Notes: a model not told the origin generated them from the letters alone. A stretch of 64,000 bases of DNA from Mycolicibacterium insubricum (GCF_010731615.1 NZ_AP022618.1:186001-250000); one strand, 5' to 3'; numbered from the stretch's first letter, positions 10,969 through 20,972 are shown. Program-made: numbers and translations.

Positions 10969-11976
10969 ATGGCGCCCACTTCGCATGTCGGTTGGCCGGC
11001 TCGGCTCACCGACGCCCGGCTGCACTTCGTCAGCGGCAAGGGCGGTACCGGAAAATCGACTGTAGCGGCCGCCCTGGCGCTCACCCTGGCCGCCGGCGGG
11101 CGCAAGGTGCTGCTGGTGGAAGTCGAAGGGCGCCAAGGGATTGCGCAGCTTTTCGACGTGCCGCCGCTGCCCTACGAAGAGGTGAAGATCGCCACCGCCG
11201 ACGGCGGCGGGCAGGTCAACGCGCTGGCCCTGGACATCGAGTCGGCGTTCCTGGAATACCTCGACATGTTCTACAACCTGGGCCTGGCCGGGCGGGCGAT
11301 GCGCCGGATCGGTGCCATCGAGTTCGCCACCACCATCGCCCCGGGCCTGCGTGACGTGCTGATCACCGGCAAGATCAAGGAAGCCGTGCAGCGGGTCGGC
11401 AAGGACCGCAAGCCGGTGTACGACGCCATCGTGGTGGATTCGCCGCCGACCGGGCGGATCGGCAAGTTCCTCGACGTCACCAAGGCGGTGTCGGAGCTGG
11501 CCAAGGGCGGGCCGGTGCACGGGCAGGCCGAATCGGTGGTGCGGCTGCTGCACTCCGAGGAGACCGCGGTGCACCTGGTGACCCTGTTGGAGGCGCTGCC
11601 GCTGCAGGAGACCGTCGAGGCGATCGGCGAGCTGCGGTCGATGGACCTGCCGGTCGGCAGTGTGATCGTCAACCGCAACATCCCGTCGTTCCTGCCGTCG
11701 GAGGTGCTCGAGCGCGCCGCCGACGGCGACGTCGACGCCGACACCATCCGGGCCGAGCTGGTCAAGGTCGGCATCCACCTCGACGACGACGAGTTCGCCG
11801 GTCTGCTGACCGAGGTCATCGAGCACGCCTCGCTGATCCGGGCGCGCAGCGAAAGCGCGGCCCAGCTCGACGCGATCGACGTGCCCCGGCTGGCGCTGCC
11901 GGCCATCAACGACGGGATCGACCTCGGCAGTCTCTACGAACTGGCCGAATGCCTGGCCGAGCAAGGAGTGCGCTGA
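10969..11976 (+). CDS. Get3/ArsA-like ATPase, first subunit
   Basis: A 335-residue P-loop ATPase of the deviant Walker A class ([17 protein letters not shown] near residue 22) with switch-like DSPPTGR. It corresponds to Rv3679, described as one of two bacterial Get3-like proteins (BagA/BagB) linked to glycerol and nitric-oxide tolerance in M. tuberculosis. It lacks obvious arsenite-binding Cys. Its stop lies two bases before the second subunit's start, so the two are coexpressed and probably form a heterodimer. Confidence 0.9.
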   Translation: MAPTSHVGWPARLTDARLHFVSGKGGTGKSTVAAALALTLAAGGRKVLLVEVEGRQGIAQLFDVPPLPYEEVKIATADGGGQVNALALDIESAFLEYLDMFYNLGLAGRAMRRIGAIEFATTIAPGLRDVLITGKIKEAVQRVGKDRKPVYDAIVVDSPPTGRIGKFLDVTKAVSELAKGGPVHGQAESVVRLLHSEETAVHLVTLLEALPLQETVEAIGELRSMDLPVGSVIVNRNIPSFLPSEVLERAADGDVDADTIRAELVKVGIHLDDDEFAGLLTEVIEHASLIRARSESAAQLDAIDVPRLALPAINDGIDLGSLYELAECLAEQGVR

Positions 11977-11978
11977 CC

Positions 11979-13106
11979 ATGACCGGAACTCGACCGGCCC
12001 TCGATATGGCGGCCATCCTGGGCGATCGCACCAACCGGGTGGTGGTGTGCTGCGGCGCCGGCGGCGTCGGTAAGACGACGACGGCCGCCGCGATGGCGGT
12101 GCGCGCCGCCGAATACGGGCGCAATGTGGTGGTGCTGACCATCGACCCGGCCCGGCGGCTGGCGCAGGCGCTCGGCATCGAGGACCTGGGCAACAACCCG
12201 CAGCGGGTGCCGCTGGAGGAGGGGGTGTCCGGCGAGCTGTACGCGATGATGCTCGACATGCGCCGCACCTTCGACGAGATGGTGCTGGAGTTCTCCGACC
12301 CGGAGCGCGCCGACGCGATTCTGAACAACCAGTTCTACCAAACCGTGGCGACCTCGCTGGCCGGCACGCAGGAGTACATGGCGATGGAGAAACTGGGCCA
12401 GCTGCTGGCCCAGGACCGCTGGGACCTGGTGGTGGTGGACACCCCGCCGTCGCGCAACGCGCTGGACTTCCTGGACGCCCCGAAACGGCTCGGCAGCTTC
12501 ATGGACGGTCGGTTATGGAAGCTGCTGTTGGCGCCAGGCCGCGGTATCGGCCGGCTGGTCACCGGCGCGGTGGGTCTGGCGATGAAGGCCCTGTCTACCG
12601 TGCTGGGCTCCCAGATGCTCTCCGATGCTTCGGAATTCGTGCAGTCCCTGGATGCCACCTTCGGCGGTTTCCGGGCCCGCGCGGATCGCACCTACGAACT
12701 GCTGCGTCGGCGCGGCACCCAGTTCGTCGTGGTGTCTGCGGCCGAACCGGATGCGCTGCGTGAGGCGTCGTTCTTCGTCGACCGGCTGTCCGGGGAGTCG
12801 ATGCCGCTGGCCGGGCTGATCCTCAACCGGACCCATCCCACCCTGTGCGACCTGACGGTCGAGCGGGCCACCGACGGTGCCGAGGACCTGGAGCGCGAGG
12901 ACCCGTCGTCGCTGGCGGCCGGGGTGCTGCGGGTGCACTCCGATCGCGCGCTGACCGCCAAGCGGGAGGTGCGGTTGCTGTCTCGGTTCACCGGCGCGAA
13001 CCCGCACGTGGCGATCGCCGGGGTGCCGTCGTTGCCGTTCGACGTGTCGGATCTCGACGCGCTGCGCGCCATCGCCGATCAGATCACCGGGCCGCTGCCC
13101 GGCTGA
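11979..13106 (+). CDS. Get3/ArsA-like ATPase, second subunit
   Basis: 375 residues from ATG 11979 ([15 protein letters not shown]). Deviant Walker [17 protein letters not shown]; switch motif [15 protein letters not shown] as in ArsA/Get3; a hydrophobic helical region ([21 protein letters not shown]) resembles the client-binding groove of Get3. It corresponds to Rv3680. Partner of the preceding gene. It ends about 50 bp before the convergent whiB4, with a hairpin between. Confidence 0.9.
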   Translation: MTGTRPALDMAAILGDRTNRVVVCCGAGGVGKTTTAAAMAVRAAEYGRNVVVLTIDPARRLAQALGIEDLGNNPQRVPLEEGVSGELYAMMLDMRRTFDEMVLEFSDPERADAILNNQFYQTVATSLAGTQEYMAMEKLGQLLAQDRWDLVVVDTPPSRNALDFLDAPKRLGSFMDGRLWKLLLAPGRGIGRLVTGAVGLAMKALSTVLGSQMLSDASEFVQSLDATFGGFRARADRTYELLRRRGTQFVVVSAAEPDALREASFFVDRLSGESMPLAGLILNRTHPTLCDLTVERATDGAEDLEREDPSSLAAGVLRVHSDRALTAKREVRLLSRFTGANPHVAIAGVPSLPFDVSDLDALRAIADQITGPLPG

Positions 13107-13117
13107 GAGAGGTCCTA

Positions 13118-13148
13118 CCGGCGCCCGGTCCCGCCGAACGGGGGCCGG
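13118..13148. terminator. Bidirectional hairpin between the Get3-like pair and whiB4
   Basis: Arms CCGGCGCCCG (13118-13127) and CGGGGGCCGG (13139-13148) pair with one mismatch around an 11-nt loop. The hairpin lies between two convergent stop codons. No U-tract follows, which is common for mycobacterial terminators. Confidence 0.5.
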
Positions 13149-13158
13149 AGGGAAAGGA

Positions 13159-13512
13159 CTAGCCGGCAGTGCGGTGCTTGCGCTGGGCGGCGAAGAAGTC
13201 GGCCCAGGAGACGACGTCGGGGTGCTGCTTGAGCAGGGCGCGGCGCTGCCGTTCGGTCATGCCGCCCCACACGCCGAACTCGACGCGGTTGTCCAGCGCG
13301 TCGGCGCCGCACTCGCTGATCACCGGGCAATGTCGGCAGATCACCGCGGCCTTGCGCTGCGCGGCACCGCGGACAAACAGCTCGTCGGGATCGGCCCCCC
13401 GGCATCTGGCCTGCGATACCCAGGCGATTCGGGCTTCGGCCTCGGCGCCCTGCAGGACGCCACCGACGGCCGAAGTACTGGTCCTACGCGCTGCGGGCCG
13501 GCTACCTGACAC
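13159..13512 (-). CDS. whiB4: WhiB-family iron-sulfur redox regulator WhiB4
   Basis: A 117-residue WhiB protein in the Rv3681c position. Four cluster Cys are present: one in QARCRGAD and three in CRHCPVISEC, then the conserved GVWGGMTERQRR turn and a basic C-terminal DNA-binding part. WhiB4 in M. tuberculosis senses oxygen and oxidants through its 4Fe-4S cluster and represses antioxidant genes when oxidised. The start used is GTG 13512; it is divergent from ponA2 across about 270 bp. Confidence 0.94.
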   Translation of the reverse strand: MSGSRPAARRTSTSAVGGVLQGAEAEARIAWVSQARCRGADPDELFVRGAAQRKAAVICRHCPVISECGADALDNRVEFGVWGGMTERQRRALLKQHPDVVSWADFFAAQRKHRTAG

Positions 13513-13784
13513 CAGCGATCCCCTATCGCTCGGGCCGCCCTGCGGCGGCGCAACACCTCTGCGTGCAGATCGTTGTTCAACCGAAGCTGCGATCTACGCC
13601 ACACTGCGTATACGTGTGTTACGTATGTCGCATTGTGTGTTTAAAGTAGGACTTGAGGGCCGCCGAGCGCAACACCGGGTTTTGCCCTTTTTTGGGACGG
13701 ACGTTCCGACCTGCCGAGACGCCGCATTCCCGGCTGAAATTGCCCTACCACCTGACCGCCGCTAGGCGCCGTTACGCTGTAGCC
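13513..13784. promoter_or_regulatory. Divergent whiB4-ponA2 intergenic region
   Basis: 272 bp with no gene. It contains an AT-rich patch around 13590-13650 with the 8-bp palindrome CGTATACG (13607-13614) flanked by CACAC and TGTG, followed by TGTGTGTTTAAAG. This is the likely place for the two divergent promoters. The ponA2 frame stays open through part of it, but ATG 13785 gives the family's normal length. Confidence 0.35.
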
Positions 13785-16214
13785 ATGTCGGAGCGACCGC
13801 CGCTGGCCGTGAGTCTCGTGAAGATGGCCTGGTGCTGTCTACTGGCCAGCGTTCTGGTCGCTGCGCTGCTGTTTCCGTTCGCCGGCGGATTCGGGCTGGC
13901 CTCCAACCAGGCCACCGACGTCGTCGCCAACGGTTCGGCCCAGCTCCTCGAAGGCGACGCCCCCGCCGTCACCACCATGTACGACGCCAAGGGCAACCCG
14001 ATCGCCTGGCTGTACTCGCAGCGTCGCTTCGAGGTGACCAGCGACCAGATCGCCGACACCATGAAGCGGGCCATCATCTCGATCGAGGACAAACGCTTCG
14101 GCGACCACAACGGGGTGGACTGGAAGGGCACGCTGACCGGGCTGGCGGGCTACGCCTCCGGCGACAACGACACCCGCGGCGGCTCCACCATCGAGCAGCA
14201 GTACGTGAAGAACTACCAGCTGCTGGTCGTCGCGCAGACCGACGCCGAGCGCCGAGCCGCCGTCGAGACCACCCCGGCGCGCAAGATGCGTGAGATCCGG
14301 ATGGCACTGACGCTGGACAAGACGTTCACCAAGTCCCAGATCCTGACCCGATACCTGAACCTGGTGTCCTTCGGCAATGGCTCCTACGGCATTCAGGACG
14401 CCGCGCAGACCTACTTCGGGAAGAACGCCTCGGACCTGAACTGGCAGGAGTCCGCGCTGCTGGCCGGCATGGTCCAGTCGACCACCACGCTGGATCCCTA
14501 CACCAACCCCGAGGGCGCCCTGGCCCGGCGAAATCTGGTGCTCGACACCATGATCGCCAACTATCCCGAACACGCCGCCGAACTGCGCGCGGCGAAGGGC
14601 GAGCCGCTGGGCATCTTGGCGCAGCCCCGGGAGTTGCCGCGCGGCTGCATCGCCGCCGGTGACCGGGCGTTTTTCTGCGACTACGTGCAGGAGTACCTGG
14701 CGCGCGCGGGGATCAGCAAGGAGCAGGTGGCCAAGGGCGGCTACCGCATCGACACCACGCTCGACCCCGACATCCAGGCCACCGTCAAGGGTGCGGTCGA
14801 CTCGATCGCCGCGCCGGACCTGAACGGTGTCGCCAGCGTGATGAACGTGATCAAACCGGGCAAGGACTCCCACCCGGTGCTGGCGATGGTGTCCAACCGC
14901 ACCTACGGGCTCGACGGCGCCGCCGGCCAGACCATGCAGCCGCAGCCGTTCTCCCTCGTCGGCGACGGCGCCGGATCGATCTTCAAGGTGTTCACCGTCG
15001 CGGCGGCCCTGGAGATGGGCATGGGCATCGACTTCAAGCTCGACGTGCCCAACCGATTCGACGCCAAGGGGCTGGGCAGCGGCGGCATCAAGGGCTGCCC
15101 GAAGGACACCTGGTGCGTGCAGAACTCCGGCGGCTCGTCGTACCGGTCGCCGCTGAGCGTCACCGACGCGCTGGCCACCTCGCCCAACACCGCGTTCGCC
15201 AAGCTGATCTCCCAGATCGGCGTGCCGCGGGTGGTCGACATGGCCGTCAAGCTGGGGCTGCGGTCCTACAACGATCCCGGCACCGCGCGCGCCTACGATC
15301 CCGAGAGCGCCGAGAGCCTGTCGGAGTTCATCAAGCGCCAGAACATCGGGTCGTTCACCCTCGGCCCGTTCGAGGTGAACCCGCTGGAGCTGTCCAATGT
15401 GGCGGCGACCCTGGCCTCCGGTGGCACCTGGTGCCCGCCGAACCCCATCAACCAGGTCTTCGACCGGCACGGCAAGAAGGTGGCCGTCACGACGGCGACG
15501 TGCGAGCAGGTCGTCCCCGAGGGGCTGGCCAACACGCTGGCCAACGCGCTGAGCAAGGACCATTCGCCCGGCGGCACGGCCGCCGGTGCCGCGGGCGCGG
15601 CCGGCTGGGACCTGCCGATGTCGGGGAAGACGGGGACCACCGAGGCGCACCGCTCGTCGGGCTTCCTGGGGTTCACCAACACCATCGCCGGCGCCAACTA
15701 CATCTACGACGACTCCACCGACCCGGGTGAGCTGTGCTCGTTCCCGCTGCGTCAGTGCGGCGACGGAAACCTGTTCGGCGGCAACGAGCCCGCGCGCACC
15801 TGGTTCACCGCGATGAAGCCGATCGCCACCCAGTTCGGTGACGTGGCGTTGCCGCCGACCGATCCGCGCTACGTCGAGGGCGGCTCGAACTCCCGGGTGC
15901 CCAATGTGGCCGATCTGACCCCCGACCAGGCCCGGGCGCGGCTCAAGGAGGTCGGCTTCCAGGTCGCCGAGCAGCCCCAGTACGTCAACAGCGGCGCGTC
16001 CTACGGCACCGTCGTCGGCACCTCACCGGGCGGCCAGACGATCCCCGGGTCGATCATCACCATCCTGCTGTCGAACGGGATCGCGCCGGCGCCCCCGCCT
16101 CCGCCGGTCGCCATTGCGCCGTCGATCGATTTGCCGGCGATCGGTTCGACGGTCGTCGAGATCCCGGGTCTGCCGCCGATCACGGTGCCGGTGCTCGGGC
16201 CGCCGCCCCCGTAA
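13785..16214 (+). CDS. ponA2: Bifunctional class A penicillin-binding protein PonA2
   Basis: 809 residues, same length as Rv3682. An N-terminal membrane anchor (residues ~10-35) is followed by a GT51 glycosyltransferase (SIEDKRFGDHNGVDW with the catalytic Glu; GGSTIEQQYVKN) and a transpeptidase with SIFK (active Ser near 400), SPN (near 465) and KTG (SGKTGTTEAHR near 614). One PASTA domain follows (VPNVADLTPDQARARLKEVG, near 705-765), then a Pro-rich tail. It polymerises and crosslinks peptidoglycan at the outer membrane face, and is important for non-replicating survival. Confidence 0.96.
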   Translation: MSERPPLAVSLVKMAWCCLLASVLVAALLFPFAGGFGLASNQATDVVANGSAQLLEGDAPAVTTMYDAKGNPIAWLYSQRRFEVTSDQIADTMKRAIISIEDKRFGDHNGVDWKGTLTGLAGYASGDNDTRGGSTIEQQYVKNYQLLVVAQTDAERRAAVETTPARKMREIRMALTLDKTFTKSQILTRYLNLVSFGNGSYGIQDAAQTYFGKNASDLNWQESALLAGMVQSTTTLDPYTNPEGALARRNLVLDTMIANYPEHAAELRAAKGEPLGILAQPRELPRGCIAAGDRAFFCDYVQEYLARAGISKEQVAKGGYRIDTTLDPDIQATVKGAVDSIAAPDLNGVASVMNVIKPGKDSHPVLAMVSNRTYGLDGAAGQTMQPQPFSLVGDGAGSIFKVFTVAAALEMGMGIDFKLDVPNRFDAKGLGSGGIKGCPKDTWCVQNSGGSSYRSPLSVTDALATSPNTAFAKLISQIGVPRVVDMAVKLGLRSYNDPGTARAYDPESAESLSEFIKRQNIGSFTLGPFEVNPLELSNVAATLASGGTWCPPNPINQVFDRHGKKVAVTTATCEQVVPEGLANTLANALSKDHSPGGTAAGAAGAAGWDLPMSGKTGTTEAHRSSGFLGFTNTIAGANYIYDDSTDPGELCSFPLRQCGDGNLFGGNEPARTWFTAMKPIATQFGDVALPPTDPRYVEGGSNSRVPNVADLTPDQARARLKEVGFQVAEQPQYVNSGASYGTVVGTSPGGQTIPGSIITILLSNGIAPAPPPPPVAIAPSIDLPAIGSTVVEIPGLPPITVPVLGPPPP

Positions 16215-16252
16215 TCCGGGCACCGCAAAGGCGCGCACAGTAGTCTGACGCC

Positions 16253-17212
16253 ATGCGTGTTCTCTCCGCTTTGAAGACGACGGCCGCGGTGACGCTGGGG
16301 GCTACCGCAGCCGGCATCGGCTACGCATCGCTGATCGAGCGCAACATGTTCACCCTGCGCGAGGTGACCGTGCCGGTACTGCCGCCGGGGTCGTCGTCGC
16401 TGCGGGTGCTGCACCTGTCGGACATTCACATGCGGCCCGGGCAGCGGCTCAAGCAGGCCTGGTTACGCGAACTCGTCGCGCTGGAGCCGGATTTCGTCGT
16501 CAACACCGGGGACAACCTGTCGCACCCGCGGGCGGTTCCGGCCGTCGTGCAGGCGCTCGGCGATCTACTCGCGGTGCCCGGGGTGTTCGTGTTCGGCAGC
16601 AACGACTACTTCGGCCCGACGCTGAAGAACCCCGCCAAGTACCTGACCGACAAGGACCACCGGGTGCACGGGAATCCGCTGCCGTGGCAGGACCTGCGGG
16701 CGGCGTTCACCGAGCGCGGCTGGCTGGACCTGACCCACACCCGTCGGGACATCGAGGTCGGCGGGCTGACCATCGCGGCGGCCGGTGTCGACGATCCGCA
16801 CATCCAGCGCGACCGCTACGAGACCATCGCCGGGCCGGCCAACCCGGCGGCGGATCTGCGCCTGGGTGTCGTGCACGCGCCGTATACCCGGGTGCTGGAC
16901 GCGTTCGCCGCCGACGGCTACCAGCTCGTGATGGCCGGGCACACGCACGGCGGTCAGCTCTGCGTGCCGTTCTACGGCGCGGTGGTGACCAACTGCGATC
17001 TGGACCGCTCCCGCGCCCGCGGTGCATCGCGGTGGGGTGCTGATATGGCGCTGCATGTCTCGGGCGGGATCGGCACGTCGCCGTTCGCTCCGCTGCGGTT
17101 CTGCTGCCGCCCGGAAGCGACGCTGCTGACCCTGACCGCTGCGCCGACCGGTGGGCGCGACGCCGACCGAGGGCACGAGCTCAAACAGCCGACGGCCGTC
17201 ACTACCGGATAA
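16253..17212 (+). CDS. Membrane-associated metallophosphoesterase
   Basis: A 319-residue calcineurin-like phosphoesterase (Rv3683 position). An N-terminal hydrophobic stretch suggests export or anchoring. Metal-site motifs run in order: LSDIHM, NTGDNLS, FGSNDYFG (variant of GNHD), and MAGHTHGGQL. It lies 38 bp downstream of ponA2 in the same direction and may act in the envelope; the substrate is unknown. A Pro/Gly-rich tail of about 25 residues follows the fold. Confidence 0.88.
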   Translation: MRVLSALKTTAAVTLGATAAGIGYASLIERNMFTLREVTVPVLPPGSSSLRVLHLSDIHMRPGQRLKQAWLRELVALEPDFVVNTGDNLSHPRAVPAVVQALGDLLAVPGVFVFGSNDYFGPTLKNPAKYLTDKDHRVHGNPLPWQDLRAAFTERGWLDLTHTRRDIEVGGLTIAAAGVDDPHIQRDRYETIAGPANPAADLRLGVVHAPYTRVLDAFAADGYQLVMAGHTHGGQLCVPFYGAVVTNCDLDRSRARGASRWGADMALHVSGGIGTSPFAPLRFCCRPEATLLTLTAAPTGGRDADRGHELKQPTAVTTG

Positions 17213-17226
17213 CCGGGGCTATCGCC

Positions 17227-17373
17227 TCAGCGGCGATCGGCGAGCACCCGCTGCTTGCCGTCGACCACGTTCGCGCGGTCACTGATCTCGTCGGAGGACT
17301 CCGCGGTCGCTATGAGCCACAGTGCGGCCATCACGAAGAAGCCACCGTAGAGGCCGGCACCCAATGCGGTCAT
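17227..17373 (-). CDS. Small single-pass membrane protein (48 residues)
   Basis: Begins at ATG 17373 (MTALGAGLYGGFFVMAAL) behind GGAAAGGATC. One membrane helix (residues ~4-20) is followed by an acidic/basic tail, SSDEISDRANVVDGKQR. The good ribosome site and amphipathic composition favour a real gene. It is convergent with the metallophosphoesterase. No function can be assigned. Confidence 0.5.
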   Translation of the reverse strand: MTALGAGLYGGFFVMAALWLIATAESSDEISDRANVVDGKQRVLADRR

Positions 17374-17593
17374 GGTCGGCGATCCTTTCCCTGGTCCGGA
17401 AACTCGACGAGCGGCCCGTAGGTCCACCACAAGTTTTTCGCTCCGTGTGGGTTTAACCGTCTCGACACTCCCCGTTCATCCCGAATCGTTATGTGATTGC
17501 CAACGAGTCCCCAGGTCGGTGTGGGCGGAGTCACCGGCGCCGGGCCGTTTGGCTTCCCGGCACCCCCGTGCGATAGGCTGTCGACGCTTCACA

Positions 17594-17667
<74 letters not shown>

Positions 17668-17686
17668 CTGGTGTGTTCGCAGGTAG

Positions 17687-17717
17687 AGGCCCTGACCGGG
17701 AATTCTGGTCGGGGCCT
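17687..17717. terminator. Rho-independent terminator between tRNA-Pro and integrase
   Basis: Arms AGGCCCTGACC (17687-17697) and GGTCGGGGCCT (17707-17717) pair along all 11 positions (one G-T pair) around GGGAATTCT and are followed by TCTTAC. It can end the tRNA transcript. Confidence 0.7.
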
Positions 17718-17719
17718 TC

Positions 17720-18889
17720 TTACTTCCCAGTCCGCAGCTGGTCCGCAGTGGATTCCAAAGACCGCATCCGCGCCGCATCTAGTGCAACCGAAACCTGCTC
17801 CAGGTCGTCCGGGAACAAGTCTGCATAGGTGTCCAGGGTCAGGACTGCGGACGCGTGCCCGAGCATCGTCTGGACGGCCTTGACGTTGGCCCCCGCGCTG
17901 ATCGACAGCGACGCCGCCGTGTGGCGAAGGTCGTGCGGTGTCACGGTGGGGTACGCCGGGTCTGCTGCCTGGAGACGTTGGACGGCCACGTTGAAGACCC
18001 GCGGCCGCCACGTCGACACTCGCAGCAGTGCTCCTCCTGGCGATGTGAACACCAAGTCCTCACGCCGCTTACCCATCATGAGCACGGCCAGCGGCTCGGC
18101 CAGGAACGCCGGGAACGGCACCGAGCGACGTTCGTGGGATTTCGGCGACGACCACACCACACGTCCCTTCACCTCGGCGACCGCCTCACGGATATTCACC
18201 CTGCGACGCAGCATGTCGAATGACTCCACCCGCAGCGCTGCCATCTCGCCCCAGCGCAACCCGGTGTAGGCCAGAAATCGAACAACGATGGCGTACTCGC
18301 CGACCTCGCGGGCCAGAAGTTCCACCTGCCGGTGCGTCAGGTAGCCCCGTGCTCGGTGCTGTCGTCGCGGCGACTTCACTCCCATACACGGATTGCGGGG
18401 GATCCGTCGATCGTCGACGGCCATCTCCAGAATCTGTCTCAGGACGCTAAGCGCATTCTCGATGGTGGCCGGTTTGGCTCCACCCGCCGCCAATTGCTGC
18501 ACCCACGCCCTGATATCCGACGATTGCACGTCGGCTACTGCGACCGCGGCCCACCGGCCTTCGACGTAGCCCGACCATGCGAACGCGCGTGTCGCAACCG
18601 TCGTCTCCTTCAAATGGCCCTGGGTACCAAGCCACTTGGCGTGCAATTCACGGACGGTAATGCGCCCGGCTTTTGGCGCGACATAGGTTCCTATCGTCTG
18701 CGCGGCTGTGATCTCGTTGAGAAAGGCCTGAGCGTCCACCTTGCGGTCGAACGAACGGGTGTTCTCACCGCCTTGATCATCGACATACCGGGCCAACCAT
18801 CGGCGCCCTTTGCCATTGCGCGCGGCAGGGGTCCCGTCCGATCGACGCCACCTGTCCTCGACGCCGGCGCGGCGGTTTCGTCGCTGCAT
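17720..18889 (-). CDS. Tyrosine-type site-specific recombinase (integrase)
   Basis: 389 residues from ATG 18889 (MQRRNRRAGVEDRWRRSD). An N-terminal arm-binding part (RRWLARYVDDQGGE...FDRKVDAQAFLNEI) and a core-binding SAM-like domain precede the catalytic domain. Catalytic residues: Arg in TGLRWGEMAAL, Lys/Arg region SPKSHERRSVPF, HDLRHTAAS, LGHASAVLTLDTYADLF (His and the Tyr nucleophile). It reads toward the tRNA-Pro, the usual orientation for an integrase beside its attL/attR. It integrates and, with the excisionase, excises the element. Confidence 0.93.
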   Translation of the reverse strand: MQRRNRRAGVEDRWRRSDGTPAARNGKGRRWLARYVDDQGGENTRSFDRKVDAQAFLNEITAAQTIGTYVAPKAGRITVRELHAKWLGTQGHLKETTVATRAFAWSGYVEGRWAAVAVADVQSSDIRAWVQQLAAGGAKPATIENALSVLRQILEMAVDDRRIPRNPCMGVKSPRRQHRARGYLTHRQVELLAREVGEYAIVVRFLAYTGLRWGEMAALRVESFDMLRRRVNIREAVAEVKGRVVWSSPKSHERRSVPFPAFLAEPLAVLMMGKRREDLVFTSPGGALLRVSTWRPRVFNVAVQRLQAADPAYPTVTPHDLRHTAASLSISAGANVKAVQTMLGHASAVLTLDTYADLFPDDLEQVSVALDAARMRSLESTADQLRTGK

Positions 18890-19057
18890 GTGAGCCACCT
18901 CCGTTGGGTGCCAGATTCCCACCGACCACCGACAGCCGACGAAATCGTTCGACTGGAGCCAATTTATAGGCGAAGTTGAGGGTACTGGTGGACAAATGCA
19001 GGGCGCCACCACCACCGTTGGATTCGTTGACAGAACCCACTATTGAGGAGCAGCTAC

Positions 19058-19255
19058 ATGGATCTACTGAGTGCCAAACAGGTTTCAGACATCATCGGCA
19101 TTCCCGTTGGAACTCTCCGCTACTGGCGCCACTGCGACATCGGACCGGCCAGTTTCACCTTGGGCCGCCGAGTCGTCTACCGGCGCGACGAAGTGCTGCG
19201 ATGGATCTCGGAGCAAGAAAGCGCAACCCGGCGCGGAGGCGGAGACGCCGCGTGA
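19058..19255 (+). CDS. Excisionase-like MerR/AlpA helix-turn-helix protein
   Basis: A 65-residue protein from ATG 19058, preceded by GAGGAG. The whole protein is a winged HTH of the AlpA/excisionase class: LLSAKQVSDIIGIPVGTLRYW then RRVVYRRDEVLRWI. It is divergent from the integrase and the first gene of the rightward operon. It probably acts as recombination directionality factor or element regulator. Confidence 0.8.
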   Translation: MDLLSAKQVSDIIGIPVGTLRYWRHCDIGPASFTLGRRVVYRRDEVLRWISEQESATRRGGGDAA

Positions 19256-19269
19256 ACCGCACCCACGAA

Positions 19270-19298
19270 AAAGACCCCGGGGCCTAGCCGAGGTCTTT
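19270..19298 (+). terminator. Hairpin terminator after the excisionase-like gene
   Basis: Arms AAAGACCCCGG and CCGAGGTCTTT pair over 11 positions with one G-T wobble around a 7-nt loop GGCCTAG, ending in TTT. It sits 15 bp after the stop, so the downstream ATPase gene may have its own promoter or depend on read-through. Confidence 0.7.
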
Positions 19299-19388
19299 GT
19301 TCGAACCACCTGATCATCCGACACGGAAGTTCCACATGAGAATAGCTCGTCAACGCAGCCTGCATAAGCACCGTATGCAGGAAATCCT

Positions 19389-20972
19389 ATGAGCGACAAC
19401 ACCGAGACGGACAAGAAGTCGGTAGCCGCACGCTTGGTCAGCATGGCACAGGAACGCTACCTGCTCGGGCTCTCAGAAGAGGGCGAGCCGTTCGGCGCTG
19501 ACCGCGACCGCCCGCACTTGGTGATGCTGCTCCGCGCCGGCAAGGCCGGTCTACGCGCCGACCTCGCCGCACGGTACTTCGCCGAAACCGGCGCGGTCGC
19601 CGGCGGCCAGGCGCTGACTGACGCCACCCTGATCCTCGAAGGTTTGGCTGCCACGAAGCCGCCCGAACGCCTCAACCTCCGCGTCGCTGACGATGACGGC
19701 ACCATTTACATCGACACCGGACGGCCCGATGGCCAGACGATTCGTATCCGACAGGGCCGGTGGACGCTCACCGAACGGGCACCTGTGCGCTTTCTGCGTA
19801 CCAAGTTGACCGGGGCGATGCCGCTGCCGGCTCAGGGCGGGAATGTCGAGAAGCTCTGGGATTTCGTCAACGTCGACTTTGAAGACCGACCGGTCCTCCT
19901 TGCTGCCCTCGTTGCCGCTCTTGTCCAGACGGACGTCCCCCACCCGATCTTGGCGCTGTTCGCCGAGCAGGGCAGCGCCAAGAGCACAACCACGCGCATG
20001 CTGGTCGATCTCATCGACCCGTCACCGGTCCCCCTGCGGCAGGCACCGCGTGACTCCGACTCGTGGGTCACTGCAGCCTCCGGTTCGTGGGTCGTTGCCT
20101 TGGACAACCTGTCGACTATCTCGCCGTGGTTGTCGGATTCTCTGTGCCGCGCCGCCACCGGCGACGGCAACATCAAACGGGCGTTGTACACAGACTCCGA
20201 TCTCGCAGTCATCAAATTTCGGCGGTGCGTCATCATCAACGGCATCGACGTCGGAGCAGTGCGGCCCGACCTCGCGGAGCGACTGGCGACTGTCGACCTG
20301 CGACGCATTGATCGCCACATGCGACAACCGGAAGCCACGATGCGACAACAGTGGCGCACGGCTCTACCAGGGATTTTGGGCGGGCTTCTCGATCTGGCCG
20401 CCGTCGTCCATCAACGGCTGGAAACCATTTCGGTCGACGTGTCGCCACGGATGGCGGACTTCAGTCGCACGCTGGCGGCCGTTGACGAGATTCTGTCGAC
20501 CCATGGCTTCCGGCGTTACCTGTCACGCGCCAATCAACTCTCCGAAGACAGCCTGTCCGCCGACCCGTTCATCGAACAGCTACGGCTGCACATCCGGGAA
20601 CCGCTCGTCGCAAAGTCCGGAGGCGACCTGCTGGCGACAGTCACGCCAACCGGCGACACCTGGCGCAGGCCGAAGGAGTGGCCCCGGAACGGGCGGGATG
20701 TCACGGCCGTCCTACGACGGCACGCACCCGCGCTACGGAGTCTGGGTTGGGCGATCGAAGACGATGGCGCTCGAAATCATCGGAATGTCCTGTTGTGGAC
20801 CGTCTACCCGCCCTACAAAGATGTGTCGGCCAAACAACACTCGCAATCCTCGCGTCCCTCGCGCATTTCGGCTCCGCGGGAGCAGTCGTCCTCTGTTCAA
20901 GAGCTGCCCGCGCACCGCCAGACTGTCCCGAAGGGTCATTCAGCCGACGATCTAGACGTCGAGGCGTCGTGA
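19389..20972 (+). CDS. Element-encoded P-loop ATPase, replication-protein-like
   Basis: 527 residues. The centre has a Walker A-like loop in FAEQGSAKSTTTRMLVDL (near residue 195; the usual Gly before Lys is Ala) and a Walker B-like strand WVVALDNLS, then an Arg-rich segment (RRCVIINGIDV...DLAERLATVDLRRID) resembling sensor regions of D5/primase-associated helicases. A possible winged helix lies near the end (RRPKEWPRNGRDVTAVLRR), before a disordered tail. Proteins of this size and layout are common in actinobacterial integrative elements. It probably drives element replication; no primase motif was recognised. Confidence 0.65.
   Translation: MSDNTETDKKSVAARLVSMAQERYLLGLSEEGEPFGADRDRPHLVMLLRAGKAGLRADLAARYFAETGAVAGGQALTDATLILEGLAATKPPERLNLRVADDDGTIYIDTGRPDGQTIRIRQGRWTLTERAPVRFLRTKLTGAMPLPAQGGNVEKLWDFVNVDFEDRPVLLAALVAALVQTDVPHPILALFAEQGSAKSTTTRMLVDLIDPSPVPLRQAPRDSDSWVTAASGSWVVALDNLSTISPWLSDSLCRAATGDGNIKRALYTDSDLAVIKFRRCVIINGIDVGAVRPDLAERLATVDLRRIDRHMRQPEATMRQQWRTALPGILGGLLDLAAVVHQRLETISVDVSPRMADFSRTLAAVDEILSTHGFRRYLSRANQLSEDSLSADPFIEQLRLHIREPLVAKSGGDLLATVTPTGDTWRRPKEWPRNGRDVTAVLRRHAPALRSLGWAIEDDGARNHRNVLLWTVYPPYKDVSAKQHSQSSRPSRISAPREQSSSVQELPAHRQTVPKGHSADDLDVEAS

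Noticed and set aside
13839..15650. 603-codon reverse-strand open frame
   Set aside because: It lies wholly inside ponA2 on the other strand; a shadow of high-GC codon bias with no domain signal.
18332..18979. 215-codon forward open frame
   Set aside because: Antisense to the integrase, whose catalytic residues are clear on the other strand.
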